From Alphaproteobacteria bacterium (GTDB taxonomy: Bacteria > Myxococcota_A > UBA796 > GCA-2862545): 64,000 nucleotides of DNA. The notes under the pieces are model-generated. The model worked only from the letters and a program-made list of their open reading frames with translations. It had not been told where the DNA came from and made no database searches. Below are positions 7,244-15,487 of the stretch, one piece after another. Made by a program: the position numbers and the translations under genes. Location of the stretch: NCBI GenBank assembly GCA_020632925.1, contig JACKER010000032.1, positions 1 through 64,000 of the forward strand, given 5' to 3'. Numbering within the stretch: position 1 is the stretch's first letter; every line of letters starts with the position of its first letter.

Positions 7244-10041
7244 GTCGTCGGCGGGCGTTCGGGCGTGGCCCACACCACGCTCGGGAGCTGCTCCGGGACG
7301 GCGTCCCAGGCCTCGGGGCGCAGGGCGGCGCGCTTGCGGAGGGCCGAGGCGCTCACGCTCCCGTACAGCGACAGCTCCGCGGAGCGCCGGACCACCGCCG
7401 ACCAGGCCTCGACCGCCCGCTCGTCCAACGCGTAGGCCCGATCGGCCACCCCGTCCCGGTAGAACCGCGCCTGGTCCTCGGTGAGCCGTGACGGCACCGG
7501 CGCCTCCCGGAGCGCGTCCGCCATCGCGTGCCAGGCGTCGCCGAGCCGATCGAGGAGCCGCAGCGCCTCCTGGCCGTCGCCCGCTGCGACCACCGCCTGC
7601 ACCCCGACCTCGGCGCGCCCCAGCGCCAGCGTCCGCGCCTGGAGGGTGGTCCGCAGCGCGTCCTCGGTGCGCGCGTCGATCGCCGTCGCCGCGTAGGCCG
7701 CGAGCGCGTCGTCCGCCCGGAACACGAGGAGCTGCGCCTCCGCTGCCTCCGCCGCCGCCTCGTCGTGCCCGTGCGCCAGCGCCGTCAGCACGCGCTCCGC
7801 CTCCGGCCGACGGTCCAGGGCCACCAGGAGCCGCGCCGACCGCAGGAGCGCGTCGGGCGCTCGCTCGTCGGCGCTCGCGGCCTCCGCGAACCGGGTGTAG
7901 TCGACGAGCGCGAGCTCGTCCTGGCCGAGGGCGTGGCGGAAGACGGCGGCCGACCACAGGGCCTCGATGCCCGCCGCGTCCCCACCGCCCGCGAACAGCG
8001 CCTCGTAGCGGGTGGCGGCCCCCGCGAAGTCGGCGATGGACTCGAGGCCGAAGCCGAGCAGACGCAGGTCCTCCCGGCGCGTGGCGGCGCTGGCGTACCG
8101 GGGGTCGTCGACCAGGCGCTCGCGCAGGCGGAGCCCGTCGGCCCAGCGCCCGGCCTCGTCGTAGCGCATCGCCGCGTCGTGCAGCGCGGGTCCCTGGAGC
8201 TCCACGTCGGTCGTCCGGTCCGCGAGCGCCTCGAACGCCCTCGCCGCCGCGTGCGCGTCGTGGTCCGCTCCGTAGCTCGCCTCGATCGCGCGGAACGACG
8301 CGCGCTCGCCGATGGTGGTCACCTCTCGGCGGAACGTGGCGTTCCCGAGCTCGGGCTGGGCCGCGCGGAACGACGCGCGCTCGCCGATGGTGGTCACCTC
8401 TCGGCGGAACGTGGCGTTCCCGAGCTCGGGCTGGGCCGCGAAGGCCGACGCCGTCTGCGCGAGCGTCGCCCACCGCTCCTGGGTGGCGAGCGCGTCGAGG
8501 ATCAGGTGGGCCGCCACCTCGGCGTCGCGCGAGCGGGGATCGAGCGCGACCACCTCGGCGAAGCGCTCCGCCGCACGGTCGAGCTCGCCGCGGTGGTAGA
8601 GGAGGTACGCCGTCTCCCAGGTGGCCTCGACGCGATGCAGGTCGAGCGCGATCAGGCGCTCGTCGTCGGCGAGCAGCAGCCGGTCGGCCTCGGTGAGCGG
8701 GCCGGGCGTGAGGCGTTCGATGGGCCCGACGAGCTTGCGGGACGCGAACACCGCCGACTCCGCGCAGAAGCGGGCGTGCGGACCCATCGGATCGGCCTCG
8801 AACACGGCCGCGTAGCCGTCACGTGCCTCGCGGATCCGCCCGAGCTCCCATGCGAGCTCGGCGGCGGCGTAGCGGACCTCCACGGCCTCCTCCGACGCCG
8901 GGAACGCCCGCATCCACAGCGCGTACGCCCGATCCGCCAGGCCCGCGAGCGCCTCGGTGTCGTCGGCCCGCCCGCGGCGGTGCTGCCGGCTCGCCTCGTG
9001 CCACGCGAGGGCCTGGCGGAGGAGCGGCGCCTCGAGCTCGTCCCACGCCTGGTCCGCGAGCGCGTCGGTGAACACGTCCAGCGCCTCGCTCGGGCGTCCG
9101 TCCGCCACGAGCGCACCCGCCAGCGACGCCGTCCAGCGCGGGGCGTCCGGTGCCTCGGGGGACGCAACCAGGAGCCGCCGATAGACCGCCGCCGCCTCGC
9201 TCGGACGGCCCTGCTCGTCGAGGGCGCTCGCCAGGCGGGCCAGCGCCGCGTCCGCGAGGTCCGCTCGCCCCAGGCCGGTCAACACCTCGATCCCCTCGTC
9301 CACCCGGTCGGCATCGGCATAGAACCTGGGTAGATCTCCGATGGCCTCCTGGTCCATGCGCAGCGCGCCCTCGGGTGCGTTCGCTGTGTTCGCGATCACC
9401 CGGCGCAGGGCCACGATGCCGCCGTCCACGTCGCCGGCGCCGTAGCGGGCCCAGGCCAGCGCGTACAGCGCCCAGGCGTGGCGGGGGTGCTCCGTGTCGC
9501 GGGCGGCGTGCTCGAGGGCGGCGACCGCGCGCCCGGCGTCCGAGGTGTCCAGCGCGCGCTGGCCGATCGCGATCCAGGCATCGGTGGCGTGGGGCGAGGC
9601 GGGGCGGGCACGGACCAGGGCGACCCAGGCCTCGTCGGCCTCCGCGGCCTTCCCGGCCTCCTCCAACGTCGACGCCAGGAGCGTGGCGGCCTCGTCCCAG
9701 CGCTCCCAGCGCGGGTGCTGGTCCACGATCGCGCGCGCCACGCGGATCGAGCGGTCCGTCCAGCGGAGGGAGCCGTCGGGACGCGGATCTCCGCCAGCCG
9801 CGAGCTCGCGCATCCGCAACACGCGGGCCTCGTCGGCGAGCAGGCTCGCCAGCCGGAGCGCTCGCTCCGCGCGCTCGTCGCCGGTCGCCGCCACGACCAA
9901 CGGCTCGAGCCGCGCGATGGCCTCGAGCCTCAGCTCCTCGGCCGCGGCCGCCAGGTCCACCTCCGGAGGCTCGGGTCGCGTGAGACGAACCGGTCCCTCC
10001 GCCGCCGCGACGGTCGCGACGACGCCCAACATCCACCACAT
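7222..10041 (-). CDS. Large exported TPR-repeat protein
   Basis: 939 aa. The start MWWMLGVVATVAAAEG looks like a very short signal peptide cleaved after an Ala-Ala motif. The mature protein is almost entirely helical tetratricopeptide-type repeats (for example AYLLYHRGELDRAAERFAEVVALDP), with many Ala, Glu and Arg residues. Such proteins scaffold periplasmic or outer-membrane assemblies. ATG 10041 is preferred over GTG 10047 because AGAGG lies 5 nt before it. The gene contains a perfect in-frame 75-bp tandem duplication that adds 25 residues inside the repeat array. It overlaps the next gene downstream. Confidence 0.8.
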   Translation of the reverse strand: MWWMLGVVATVAAAEGPVRLTRPEPPEVDLAAAAEELRLEAIARLEPLVVAATGDERAERALRLASLLADEARVLRMRELAAGGDPRPDGSLRWTDRSIRVARAIVDQHPRWERWDEAATLLASTLEEAGKAAEADEAWVALVRARPASPHATDAWIAIGQRALDTSDAGRAVAALEHAARDTEHPRHAWALYALAWARYGAGDVDGGIVALRRVIANTANAPEGALRMDQEAIGDLPRFYADADRVDEGIEVLTGLGRADLADAALARLASALDEQGRPSEAAAVYRRLLVASPEAPDAPRWTASLAGALVADGRPSEALDVFTDALADQAWDELEAPLLRQALAWHEASRQHRRGRADDTEALAGLADRAYALWMRAFPASEEAVEVRYAAAELAWELGRIREARDGYAAVFEADPMGPHARFCAESAVFASRKLVGPIERLTPGPLTEADRLLLADDERLIALDLHRVEATWETAYLLYHRGELDRAAERFAEVVALDPRSRDAEVAAHLILDALATQERWATLAQTASAFAAQPELGNATFRREVTTIGERASFRAAQPELGNATFRREVTTIGERASFRAIEASYGADHDAHAAARAFEALADRTTDVELQGPALHDAAMRYDEAGRWADGLRLRERLVDDPRYASAATRREDLRLLGFGLESIADFAGAATRYEALFAGGGDAAGIEALWSAAVFRHALGQDELALVDYTRFAEAASADERAPDALLRSARLLVALDRRPEAERVLTALAHGHDEAAAEAAEAQLLVFRADDALAAYAATAIDARTEDALRTTLQARTLALGRAEVGVQAVVAAGDGQEALRLLDRLGDAWHAMADALREAPVPSRLTEDQARFYRDGVADRAYALDERAVEAWSAVVRRSAELSLYGSVSASALRKRAALRPEAWDAVPEQLPSVVWATPERPPTTWARTLR
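8288..8437 (-). repeat. Perfect 75-bp tandem duplication inside the TPR gene
   Basis: Units 8288-8362 and 8363-8437 are identical at all 75 positions. Because 75 is a multiple of 3 the frame is kept and residues AAQPELGNATFRREVTTIGE plus RASFR appear twice. The absence of any substitution implies a very recent event or an assembly artefact. Confidence 0.95.
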
Positions 10042-10089
10042 GGGCACCTCTCGGCGCCAAGGACATCGTCCAGCCGTCCGGGTTCCTCG

Positions 10090-10863
10090 TCACCCGACAG
10101 GTGAGCGGTCCACGGGGGCCCAGCGCGTCGCCCACGCCGCCATCTCCGGCAGCGTCAGGCCAGGGACCCAGGTGAGCCCGCGCAGCCGATCGTCGGGCAG
10201 ACGGACGGGCTCGAGACGACGCCACAGCTCCCTCGCCTCGTCCGCGGAAGCCAGCGTCAGCGTCGCCGGCAGGCCCGTGCGCTCGGCGTACGCGGGGCCC
10301 AGCGCCAGGCGGGGCGCGAGGTGGCACACCCCCTGGGTCAGGGCACCCCAGAGCAGGGGGTGCGTCTGGCCCAACCAGGGATCGGCGAGCAGCGCGTCCC
10401 CGATGGCATCGTGACGCCCGCGCGTCGCGTCGCTGACCGTCGGACCGTACAGCCCGACACCGGCGTACCCCCAGATCAGCGGGAGCCGAGCGCACAGCCC
10501 CTCCCACGGTACGCGGTCCTCCGCCTCGATCCACCGCAGGGTGACCGTGCCCTCGCTGGCCAGCAGCTCCAGCGCGGGTGCGGCGGGTCCCCGGCTGTCC
10601 GCGGACTCGGCGGTGTGCAGGTGCCAGGCGTGGACGCGGCGGCTCGGTGGTCCGCCCACGCGCGACTCGAACCGTGCCCAGAGGCTCGCCGTCGCCCGCT
10701 TCCAGCGCCCCGAGCCGTCGGACTGCCAGCGGATCGCGTCGCCATGCGCCTCGCGGAACGCACGCCAGACCTCGATCAGCGCGGCCGCGTCGGCTTCGGT
10801 CTGGAAGCGCGCCACCAGCACGGCCTCGTGCACCACGCTCGCGCCCAGCCCCGCCAGGCCCAC
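10090..10863 (-). CDS. Hypothetical protein, possibly DUF3396-like
   Basis: 257 aa from GTG 10863, with GGAAGG 10 nt upstream; TTG 10881 is an alternative. No signal peptide. Weak features resemble DUF3396 (type VI immunity-like) proteins: an RFQTEADAAALIEVWRAFRE helix, a central GYAGVGLYGPTVSD segment and a late RGLTWVPGL motif. I did not see enough to assign it. If correct it would be a solitary immunity-like protein, as no toxin gene is adjacent. It is divergent from the small membrane protein gene at 10942. Confidence 0.6.
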   Translation of the reverse strand: MGLAGLGASVVHEAVLVARFQTEADAAALIEVWRAFREAHGDAIRWQSDGSGRWKRATASLWARFESRVGGPPSRRVHAWHLHTAESADSRGPAAPALELLASEGTVTLRWIEAEDRVPWEGLCARLPLIWGYAGVGLYGPTVSDATRGRHDAIGDALLADPWLGQTHPLLWGALTQGVCHLAPRLALGPAYAERTGLPATLTLASADEARELWRRLEPVRLPDDRLRGLTWVPGLTLPEMAAWATRWAPVDRSPVG

Positions 10864-10885
10864 CCGATCGAGACCTTCCAACGGA

Positions 10886-11083
10886 ACCCCTGCAACCACC
10901 GGTGTCACCCCGGTCCTATCGCGCTCGGGTACGTGATCCCCATGGACTGGAAGCAGCTCATCATCGACCACCCCATGCTCTCGCTGCTGGTGGTCCTCCC
11001 GATGGCGGGCTTCGCCGCGGCGATCAAGATCGGCGTCGTGCTCGCGACCGGCCGGGGCGATCCGCCGCCGGACGAGGTCAGCG
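10886..11083 (+). repeat. Duplicated block, copy B
   Basis: 198-bp partner of the block at 5833-6028, same orientation, 5.05 kb away. This copy carries the intact reading frame of the 55-residue membrane protein. In both places the block begins just upstream of a divergent minus-strand gene. Confidence 0.9.
10930..10935 (+). promoter_or_regulatory. Putative -10 box, leaderless start
   Basis: TACGTG lies exactly 6 nt before ATG 10942. The same element and spacing are kept in the decayed copy upstream of 5888. Confidence 0.4.
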
Positions 11084-11109
11084 ACCCTCCACCCCCGACG
11101 AGTCCCTGA
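10942..11109 (+). CDS. 55-residue membrane protein
   Basis: MDWKQLIIDHPMLSLLVV begins a small protein with one transmembrane helix (about residues 12-37) followed by a polar, Pro/Asp-rich tail ending DPPPPTSP. No family is recognised. It could be a regulator or a subunit of a membrane complex (inference). Its existence is supported by the duplicated copy at 5888, in which differences are few outside the frameshift. Its 3' end overlaps the convergent esterase gene by 32 bases. Confidence 0.65.
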   Translation: MDWKQLIIDHPMLSLLVVLPMAGFAAAIKIGVVLATGRGDPPPDEVSDPPPPTSP

Positions 11110-11716
11110 GCACCCAGGACAGTGCCTCGACGAGCTCAGCGCTCCAACAGGCGAAGTCGTGGCCCCCGTCGAACGGCGCGAAGCGAGCGGTCGGTCCCCA
11201 GGCCTCGGCGAGGCGGCCGCAGGCGTCCAGCTGGGACGTGCCCTGGAACAGGCCCGTCGGGGGATGGCTCACCCCGTGCTCGACCTCCCCGCGCCCGACG
11301 CTGATCCAGGCCGGTGCGTCGGCTCCACCGGCGTCACGGAGCTCGCGGACCAGCCGCTCGTCGTCGAACCAGGCGGACGGCGACTGACACACCGCTCGCG
11401 GGAACAGGTGGGGCCTGCGGAAGCTGGCGTGTGCGGCGGCCAGCCCGCTCAGGCTGAGGCCGACGACCACGTCGATCGCTCCCAGCCGCGGGAGGACCTC
11501 CCCTCCGAGGAAACGCAGGAAGTCCTCGCTCAGCGTCAGATCACGGTGCCGGTCCGGCGGGTCGCCCGAGTGCAGCCAGGCGCAGCGGAGGCCCAGCGGT
11601 GCGACGAGGCGATCGGCGTCCATCCGCGCGAGGTAGTGCTGCCCGTCCAGGAACAGGCAGGTCGGACCGGCGCCAACATCGATCCGCAGCTGGCGGTGGC
11701 CGTCGAACGCGCTCAG
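11078..11716 (-). CDS. Putative esterase, Fes/esterase D-like alpha/beta hydrolase
   Basis: About 212 aa. The nucleophile elbow GLSLSG and the late GGHDFACW (catalytic His) match the PF00756 esterase family, which hydrolyses acyl esters such as siderophore or carbohydrate esters. The frame enters from the SRPBCC gene and no ATG, GTG or TTG is suitably placed. The most economical start is CTG 11716, 4 nt after GGGAGG and overlapping the upstream TGA (CTGA). If so, initiation is at a near-cognate codon. Probably translationally coupled to the gene before it. Cytoplasmic, no signal peptide. Confidence 0.75.
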   Translation of the reverse strand: MSAFDGHRQLRIDVGAGPTCLFLDGQHYLARMDADRLVAPLGLRCAWLHSGDPPDRHRDLTLSEDFLRFLGGEVLPRLGAIDVVVGLSLSGLAAAHASFRRPHLFPRAVCQSPSAWFDDERLVRELRDAGGADAPAWISVGRGEVEHGVSHPPTGLFQGTSQLDACGRLAEAWGPTARFAPFDGGHDFACWSAELVEALSWVLRDSSGVEGR

Positions 11717-12144
11717 CGAGCCTCCCGCTCGACCCGGTCCTTGAGCGACTCGAGGAAGCGCGCGTAGTTGCGGGTGAGCGAGCCGCGGACGGCCGGGAAG
11801 ACCGCGCGCCCGATCAGCCCGCCGAAGCGCTCGAAGTGGTCCACGCGCGTCCGCCCACCCTCGGCCTTCAGCGAGAAGCCGTGGTGGATGCGGGCCAGCC
11901 AGCCGCGGTCCTCGCCCCAGATCAGCGACTCGCCCGGCGTCCAGGACACGAGCCGCGACTTCACCGGGAACCAGGTGGGACCGACGGCGACCCGGCAGGA
12001 GAGCACGGCCCCCACCTCGCCCCGGTCGCAGCGCCCGTCGACGATGACCTCGTTCCACTCCGCCCACCGGCCGACGTCGGAGAGCACCGACCACACCTGG
12101 TCCGGCGACGCGTCGATCGTGTTGTGGACCCGCACCTCGCCCAT
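11713..12144 (-). CDS. SRPBCC-family protein
   Basis: 143 aa, START-like SRPBCC fold (polyketide cyclase/dehydrase type). The opening MGEVRVHNTIDASPDQVWSV, then VGRWAEWNEVIVDG, the central WTPGESLIWGEDRGW and the C-terminal helix RNYARFLESLKDRVE are characteristic. Such proteins bind hydrophobic ligands in a helix-grip cavity; the ligand is unknown here. First gene of a two-gene unit with the esterase. Confidence 0.85.
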   Translation of the reverse strand: MGEVRVHNTIDASPDQVWSVLSDVGRWAEWNEVIVDGRCDRGEVGAVLSCRVAVGPTWFPVKSRLVSWTPGESLIWGEDRGWLARIHHGFSLKAEGGRTRVDHFERFGGLIGRAVFPAVRGSLTRNYARFLESLKDRVEREAR

Positions 12145-12179
12145 CGTGACCCCCGGCGGCACGTAACCTGGCCGGCCCG

Positions 12180-12473
12180 TCAGTCGGCGCCGAAGAGCTC
12201 CGGCGCGAGCGCGCGGATCTCGGCGTTCGACTTGTATCTGGGCCACACGCCGTTCCAGCCCGCGACGGTCCTGCCGTGCAGCGGGTGCTGCCAATAGGTC
12301 GGGTGCATGGCGGGTTCGGTGCAGTCCGAGTGCTCCTTGCAGGCGCCGCAGCAGGTCCACGTGTGGCCGTCGCGGTTGCAGTAGCTGTCGCCGCCCCAGG
12401 TGCAGCGGCAGTCGTCGTCGTGGTACAGCCAGGCGCCGCGGTGCGGGCGCTGGACCGGATCGTCGTCGCTCAC
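12180..12473 (-). CDS. Small Cys/His-rich hypothetical protein
   Basis: 97 aa, GTG start overlapping the DUF2277 stop (GTGA). It has eight Cys in the segment CRCTWGGDSYCNRDGHTWTC through CGACKEHSDC, with several His and Asp, which suggests metal binding or disulfides. No signal peptide is visible, favouring a zinc-type site in the cytoplasm. The C-terminal half, with GWNGVWPRYKSNAEIRAL, carries no known motif. Function unknown. Confidence 0.7.
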   Translation of the reverse strand: MSDDDPVQRPHRGAWLYHDDDCRCTWGGDSYCNRDGHTWTCCGACKEHSDCTEPAMHPTYWQHPLHGRTVAGWNGVWPRYKSNAEIRALAPELFGAD

Positions 12474-12778
12474 GCGCCCTCCAGCTCGGCCAGGACCTTC
12501 TTCCGCATGCGCTCGTCGCGCTGGCGCCCGCGCTCCTTCGCGCGCTCCGCCTCCACCTCCCGCGAACGGGGAGGGGCGCTGGTCGTGAGCTCCTCGCGGA
12601 TCAGGCGGGTGGCGATGGCCGTGATCTCTTCCACGGCGCGATCGAAGGCCTCGACGTTGGCGCGCGACGGGTTCGTGACCCCGCTGACCTTTCGGACGTA
12701 CTGCAGGGCAGAGGCGCGGATCTCCTCGTCCGTGGCGGGAGGGTCGAAGTTGTGGAGCAGGCGGATGTTCCGACACAT
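12470..12778 (-). CDS. DUF2277-family protein
   Basis: 102 aa. The N-terminus MCRNIRLLHNFDPPATDEEI and the segment SALQYVRKVSGVTNPS are diagnostic of DUF2277, a small widespread cytoplasmic family of unknown function. The remainder is a charged helix with many Arg, Glu and Lys. GGAGG is 5 nt before the ATG, and TAGGTT further upstream may be its -10 box. Confidence 0.9.
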   Translation of the reverse strand: MCRNIRLLHNFDPPATDEEIRASALQYVRKVSGVTNPSRANVEAFDRAVEEITAIATRLIREELTTSAPPRSREVEAERAKERGRQRDERMRKKVLAELEGA

Positions 12779-12842
12779 GGGACCTCCGCGACCAACCTAC
12801 CAGAGCTCCTTCCCGGTAGGATGGCGCTCCCTGGAGGTGACC

Positions 12843-13490
12843 GTGGTGCTGTGGTGGCTCGTGGCCTGCTCGACCGAGACGGCTGCACCGACGAAGGGCG
12901 AGGCCCCGACGGCATCTCCGAAGACCGAGGCGCCGAAGACGGCCGCGGGCGCCCAGCTCCCCGGGTACGACGGTCGCTTCGCGTCCGACCCGCTGCTCAC
13001 CCCGCTGGACGTGGCCGCGATCCCCGCCGACCGCCTGCCGTACGTGCGCAACGAGGTCTTCGCCCGCTACGGCCGCGCCTTCCAGAAGGACGAGTTCAAG
13101 GAGTTCTTCGGGAAGAAGAGCTGGTACGTCGAGAAGGCGGACTACTCCGACGCCGTCCTGACCGAGCACGACAAGGCCAACGTCGAGCTCATCAAGAGCT
13201 TCGAGGGCCCGGAGAAGAAGAGCCGCAAGGCGCTGGTCGACGCTGGGGAGTTCTCGGATTCGGGCGTCTCGCTCACCTTCGTCGACGAGCAGACGATCGA
13301 GGTCGGCGAGCAGGGCGACGACCTGTACGAGTGGGAGCGGGACAGCGAGAAGTGGGAGCCGCGCGGCACGGGCTGGGTGATCACGTGGAAGGGCGACACG
13401 GGCTTGAAGAAGGCGGCGGAGGCGCGCCTGTGGAAGCTGACCGCCGAGGCGAAGGCCGTGAGCCTGGTCGGGACCTTCGACCCGCGCTGA
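12843..13490 (+). CDS. YARHG-domain lipoprotein
   Basis: 215 aa. GTG 12843 is set by GGAGG at 12833-12837; TAGGAT at 12817-12822 is a likely -10 box. The signal peptide is only MVLWWLVAC, Cys at residue 9. After a Thr/Pro/Lys-rich linker comes a YARHG domain (YVRNEVFARYGRAF, then FFGKKSWY), an extracellular domain found near peptidases and kinases. A C-terminal beta-rich segment of about 90 residues follows. Probably anchored to a periplasm-facing membrane leaflet. Confidence 0.85.
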   Translation: MVLWWLVACSTETAAPTKGEAPTASPKTEAPKTAAGAQLPGYDGRFASDPLLTPLDVAAIPADRLPYVRNEVFARYGRAFQKDEFKEFFGKKSWYVEKADYSDAVLTEHDKANVELIKSFEGPEKKSRKALVDAGEFSDSGVSLTFVDEQTIEVGEQGDDLYEWERDSEKWEPRGTGWVITWKGDTGLKKAAEARLWKLTAEAKAVSLVGTFDPR

Positions 13491-14821
13491 TCGCGGGCCT
13501 GCTCGCCGCGCTCTCGCGGTGGGCGCTGCTGCTCCGCGACCAGACCGCCACCGGGTACGACGCCTGGTACTACGTCCTGCAGGTGCGCTCGATCCTCGCC
13601 GGGCAGCGCCTGTTCGACGACGACTCGCTCGTGTTCTGGTTCCTGGCCGCGATGGGGCGCGCGACCGGGGACGTGCTGCTCGGCGACGAGCTGTCCGCCA
13701 CCCTCTTCGCTGCGGCCGCGGCGGCGCTGGGGACCGCGTGCGCCCAGCGGCTCGGCGGACTCCCCGGCGCCGCCCTCGGAGGAGCGGTGCTCGTCGCCGC
13801 CACCGGGCACCTGTCGCTGTCGGCGGAGTTCCTCAAGAACGCGGCGGGCCTCGTCGCCCTGTGCGGGACCGCGCTCGCGCTCGCCGACCGCCGCTGGGGA
13901 TGGGCGGTGGCCGCCGCGCTCCTGGCCGTCGGCCTGCACAAGCTCTCCGGGGTGTTGGCGCTCGCGTTGCTGCTCACCGTCGGCGTCGTCGAGCTGGCGC
14001 GTCGCTCGCGTCGCGCGGCCCTGCTCGCCGGCCTGGCGGGCACCGGCGTGGCGGTCCTGGTGGCGCTGGCGGGCGCGCTGCGGGTGGTCGATCTGCAGCG
14101 CCTGGTCGGGGTCGCACAGGGATCGGGTCGCTGGCACCGGCTGGTGCACTCCTCCCTCGAGGGGCCGGAGCTCGTCGAGCTCGCCCTGGTCCACGCCTCG
14201 CCGCTGCTCGTGCCGCTGGCCATCGCGCGAGGGGCCGACCGGGCGCTGGTCCTCGGGCTCGGCCTGCTCGCGGTCGTGTGTGCGGCTCCCGGGCTGCCGT
14301 TCTCGTTCGACGCCACCGCCTGGCGCCTGCTGTGCATGGGCTTCCTCCCGCTCGCGCTGCTGCTCGCGGCCTGCCGTCCGCCCAGCTGGCTCGCCGCGCC
14401 GCTGGCGGTCCTCGCGCTCGTCGCCACCCCGGGCAACGTCGCCGCTCACGCCCGCCGCTCCCCGGACTACGCGGCCTGGACCGAGGTGTTGCCCCTGATC
14501 CGCGCCGAGGTCCCCGAGGGAGGCCGCCTCGTCGCGCACCGCGGGCTGTGCGGCTTCCTCTGGGCCGAGGGCGGCATCCGCTGCGAGAACTTCGAGCCCG
14601 ACGGCGATCCGGCCGAGGTCTGGCGGGTGGCCTTCGGGTTCTCGCCGCAGCGCCTCGCACCGTACGGCGGGGCCGTCCAGCTGCTGCCCTCCTACGTGCT
14701 GGTCCCGGAGCCCGTCTGGCGCGACTTCCGCGCGGCGGAGGGGGACCGCTGGTCGCTGTTGCGGGACCCGCGCAACCCGCACGAGCCACGGCCCGCGTTC
14801 GTCTACCGCTCCGGCGAGTGA
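13487..14821 (+). CDS. Polytopic membrane protein, GT-C glycosyltransferase-like
   Basis: About 444 aa with roughly 10 transmembrane helices. The segment TGYDAWYYVLQVRSILAGQ after helix 1 resembles the acidic first luminal loop of GT-C (PMT/ArnT-like) glycosyltransferases, which take sugars from polyprenyl phosphates. The C-terminal part is soluble and contains a possible Cys pair (LCGF, RCENFEPDG). No ATG, GTG or TTG precedes the first helix; the likely start is CTG 13487, which overlaps the lipoprotein stop as CTGA. Acceptor and donor unknown. Confidence 0.7.
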   Translation: MIAGLLAALSRWALLLRDQTATGYDAWYYVLQVRSILAGQRLFDDDSLVFWFLAAMGRATGDVLLGDELSATLFAAAAAALGTACAQRLGGLPGAALGGAVLVAATGHLSLSAEFLKNAAGLVALCGTALALADRRWGWAVAAALLAVGLHKLSGVLALALLLTVGVVELARRSRRAALLAGLAGTGVAVLVALAGALRVVDLQRLVGVAQGSGRWHRLVHSSLEGPELVELALVHASPLLVPLAIARGADRALVLGLGLLAVVCAAPGLPFSFDATAWRLLCMGFLPLALLLAACRPPSWLAAPLAVLALVATPGNVAAHARRSPDYAAWTEVLPLIRAEVPEGGRLVAHRGLCGFLWAEGGIRCENFEPDGDPAEVWRVAFGFSPQRLAPYGGAVQLLPSYVLVPEPVWRDFRAAEGDRWSLLRDPRNPHEPRPAFVYRSGE

Positions 14822-14826
14822 CACGG

Positions 14827-14832
14827 TAGGAT
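14827..14832 (+). promoter_or_regulatory. Putative -10 box, leaderless start
   Basis: TAGGAT ends exactly 6 nt before ATG 14839. No Shine-Dalgarno lies between them. Confidence 0.5.
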
Positions 14833-14838
14833 CCGGCG

Positions 14839-15144
14839 ATGTGGCTGGTCCTCGCGAGCTTCGCCCTGGCCGACGATCCCGCGCCCGCGCCCGTCCCGAA
14901 GACGTACACGCCCGCGCCGAGGGCGAGTCGAACCACCCGGGTGACGCTGGCCTGGACCACCCCGCCGTACCCGCGTTCCGCCTCGGTGGACGGGGAGGTG
15001 CTGGACTGTCGCATCCCGTGCAGCACCTGGATGTCGCCGGGGGAGCACGAGCTGTCGATCGAGCTCGCCACGGAGCGGACCGTGACGCTCTCCATCGACG
15101 TCCCCGACACCGACCTGCCGCACACGATCCGCTTCGACCCCTGA
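14839..15144 (+). CDS. Small exported PEGA-like protein 1
   Basis: 101 aa. The very short signal MWLVLASFALA is followed by an Ala/Pro-rich segment and a domain like PEGA (ASVDGEVLDCRIPCSTWM then SPGEHELSIEL). PEGA-type domains are extracellular surface-layer-like beta sandwiches. Two Cys five residues apart probably form a disulfide. It is tandem with the paralogue at 15161. Confidence 0.75.
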   Translation: MWLVLASFALADDPAPAPVPKTYTPAPRASRTTRVTLAWTTPPYPRSASVDGEVLDCRIPCSTWMSPGEHELSIELATERTVTLSIDVPDTDLPHTIRFDP

Positions 15145-15160
15145 TCTCCGTGGAGTGCCG

Positions 15161-15466
15161 ATGGTCCTGCTGCTCGCCACCGCCGCCCTCGCCGACGACG
15201 TCCCGGCCGCCGCGCCACCGCCGACGACACACACGCCGGCGCCCCAGGAGGCCCGTACGGTCATGGTGCTGATGATGTGGGGTGGGGGGACGCCCTTCCC
15301 GAGCGCAGCCTGGATGGACGGCGAAGCGCTCGGCTGCCCGATCCCGTGCACCGTGAAGATGTCGCCGGGGGAGCACGAGCTGACGGTGGTCGTGGGGAAG
15401 GAGAGCAAGACCTCGCTCATCGAGGTGCCCAGCGCCGCCCGTCACACCGTGTCCCTGAAGCCCTGA
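15161..15466 (+). CDS. Small exported PEGA-like protein 2
   Basis: 101 aa, paralogue of the preceding gene with the same plan: short signal MVLLLATAALA, Ala/Pro linker, then WMDGEALGCPIPCTVKM and SPGEHELTVVV. ATG 15161 is 5 nt after GGAG; GTG 15155 is the alternative. The pair shares the CxIPC/CPIPC disulfide motif and differs mainly in the strands before it, so it arose by local duplication. Function unknown. Confidence 0.75.
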   Translation: MVLLLATAALADDVPAAAPPPTTHTPAPQEARTVMVLMMWGGGTPFPSAAWMDGEALGCPIPCTVKMSPGEHELTVVVGKESKTSLIEVPSAARHTVSLKP

Positions 15467-15487
15467 ATCGGCCGGAGTGACCTGAAC

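Noticed and set aside
10090..10863. Toxin-immunity pair with a DUF3396-like immunity gene
   Set aside because: Family assignment is weak and no toxin, Rhs or VgrG gene lies nearby.
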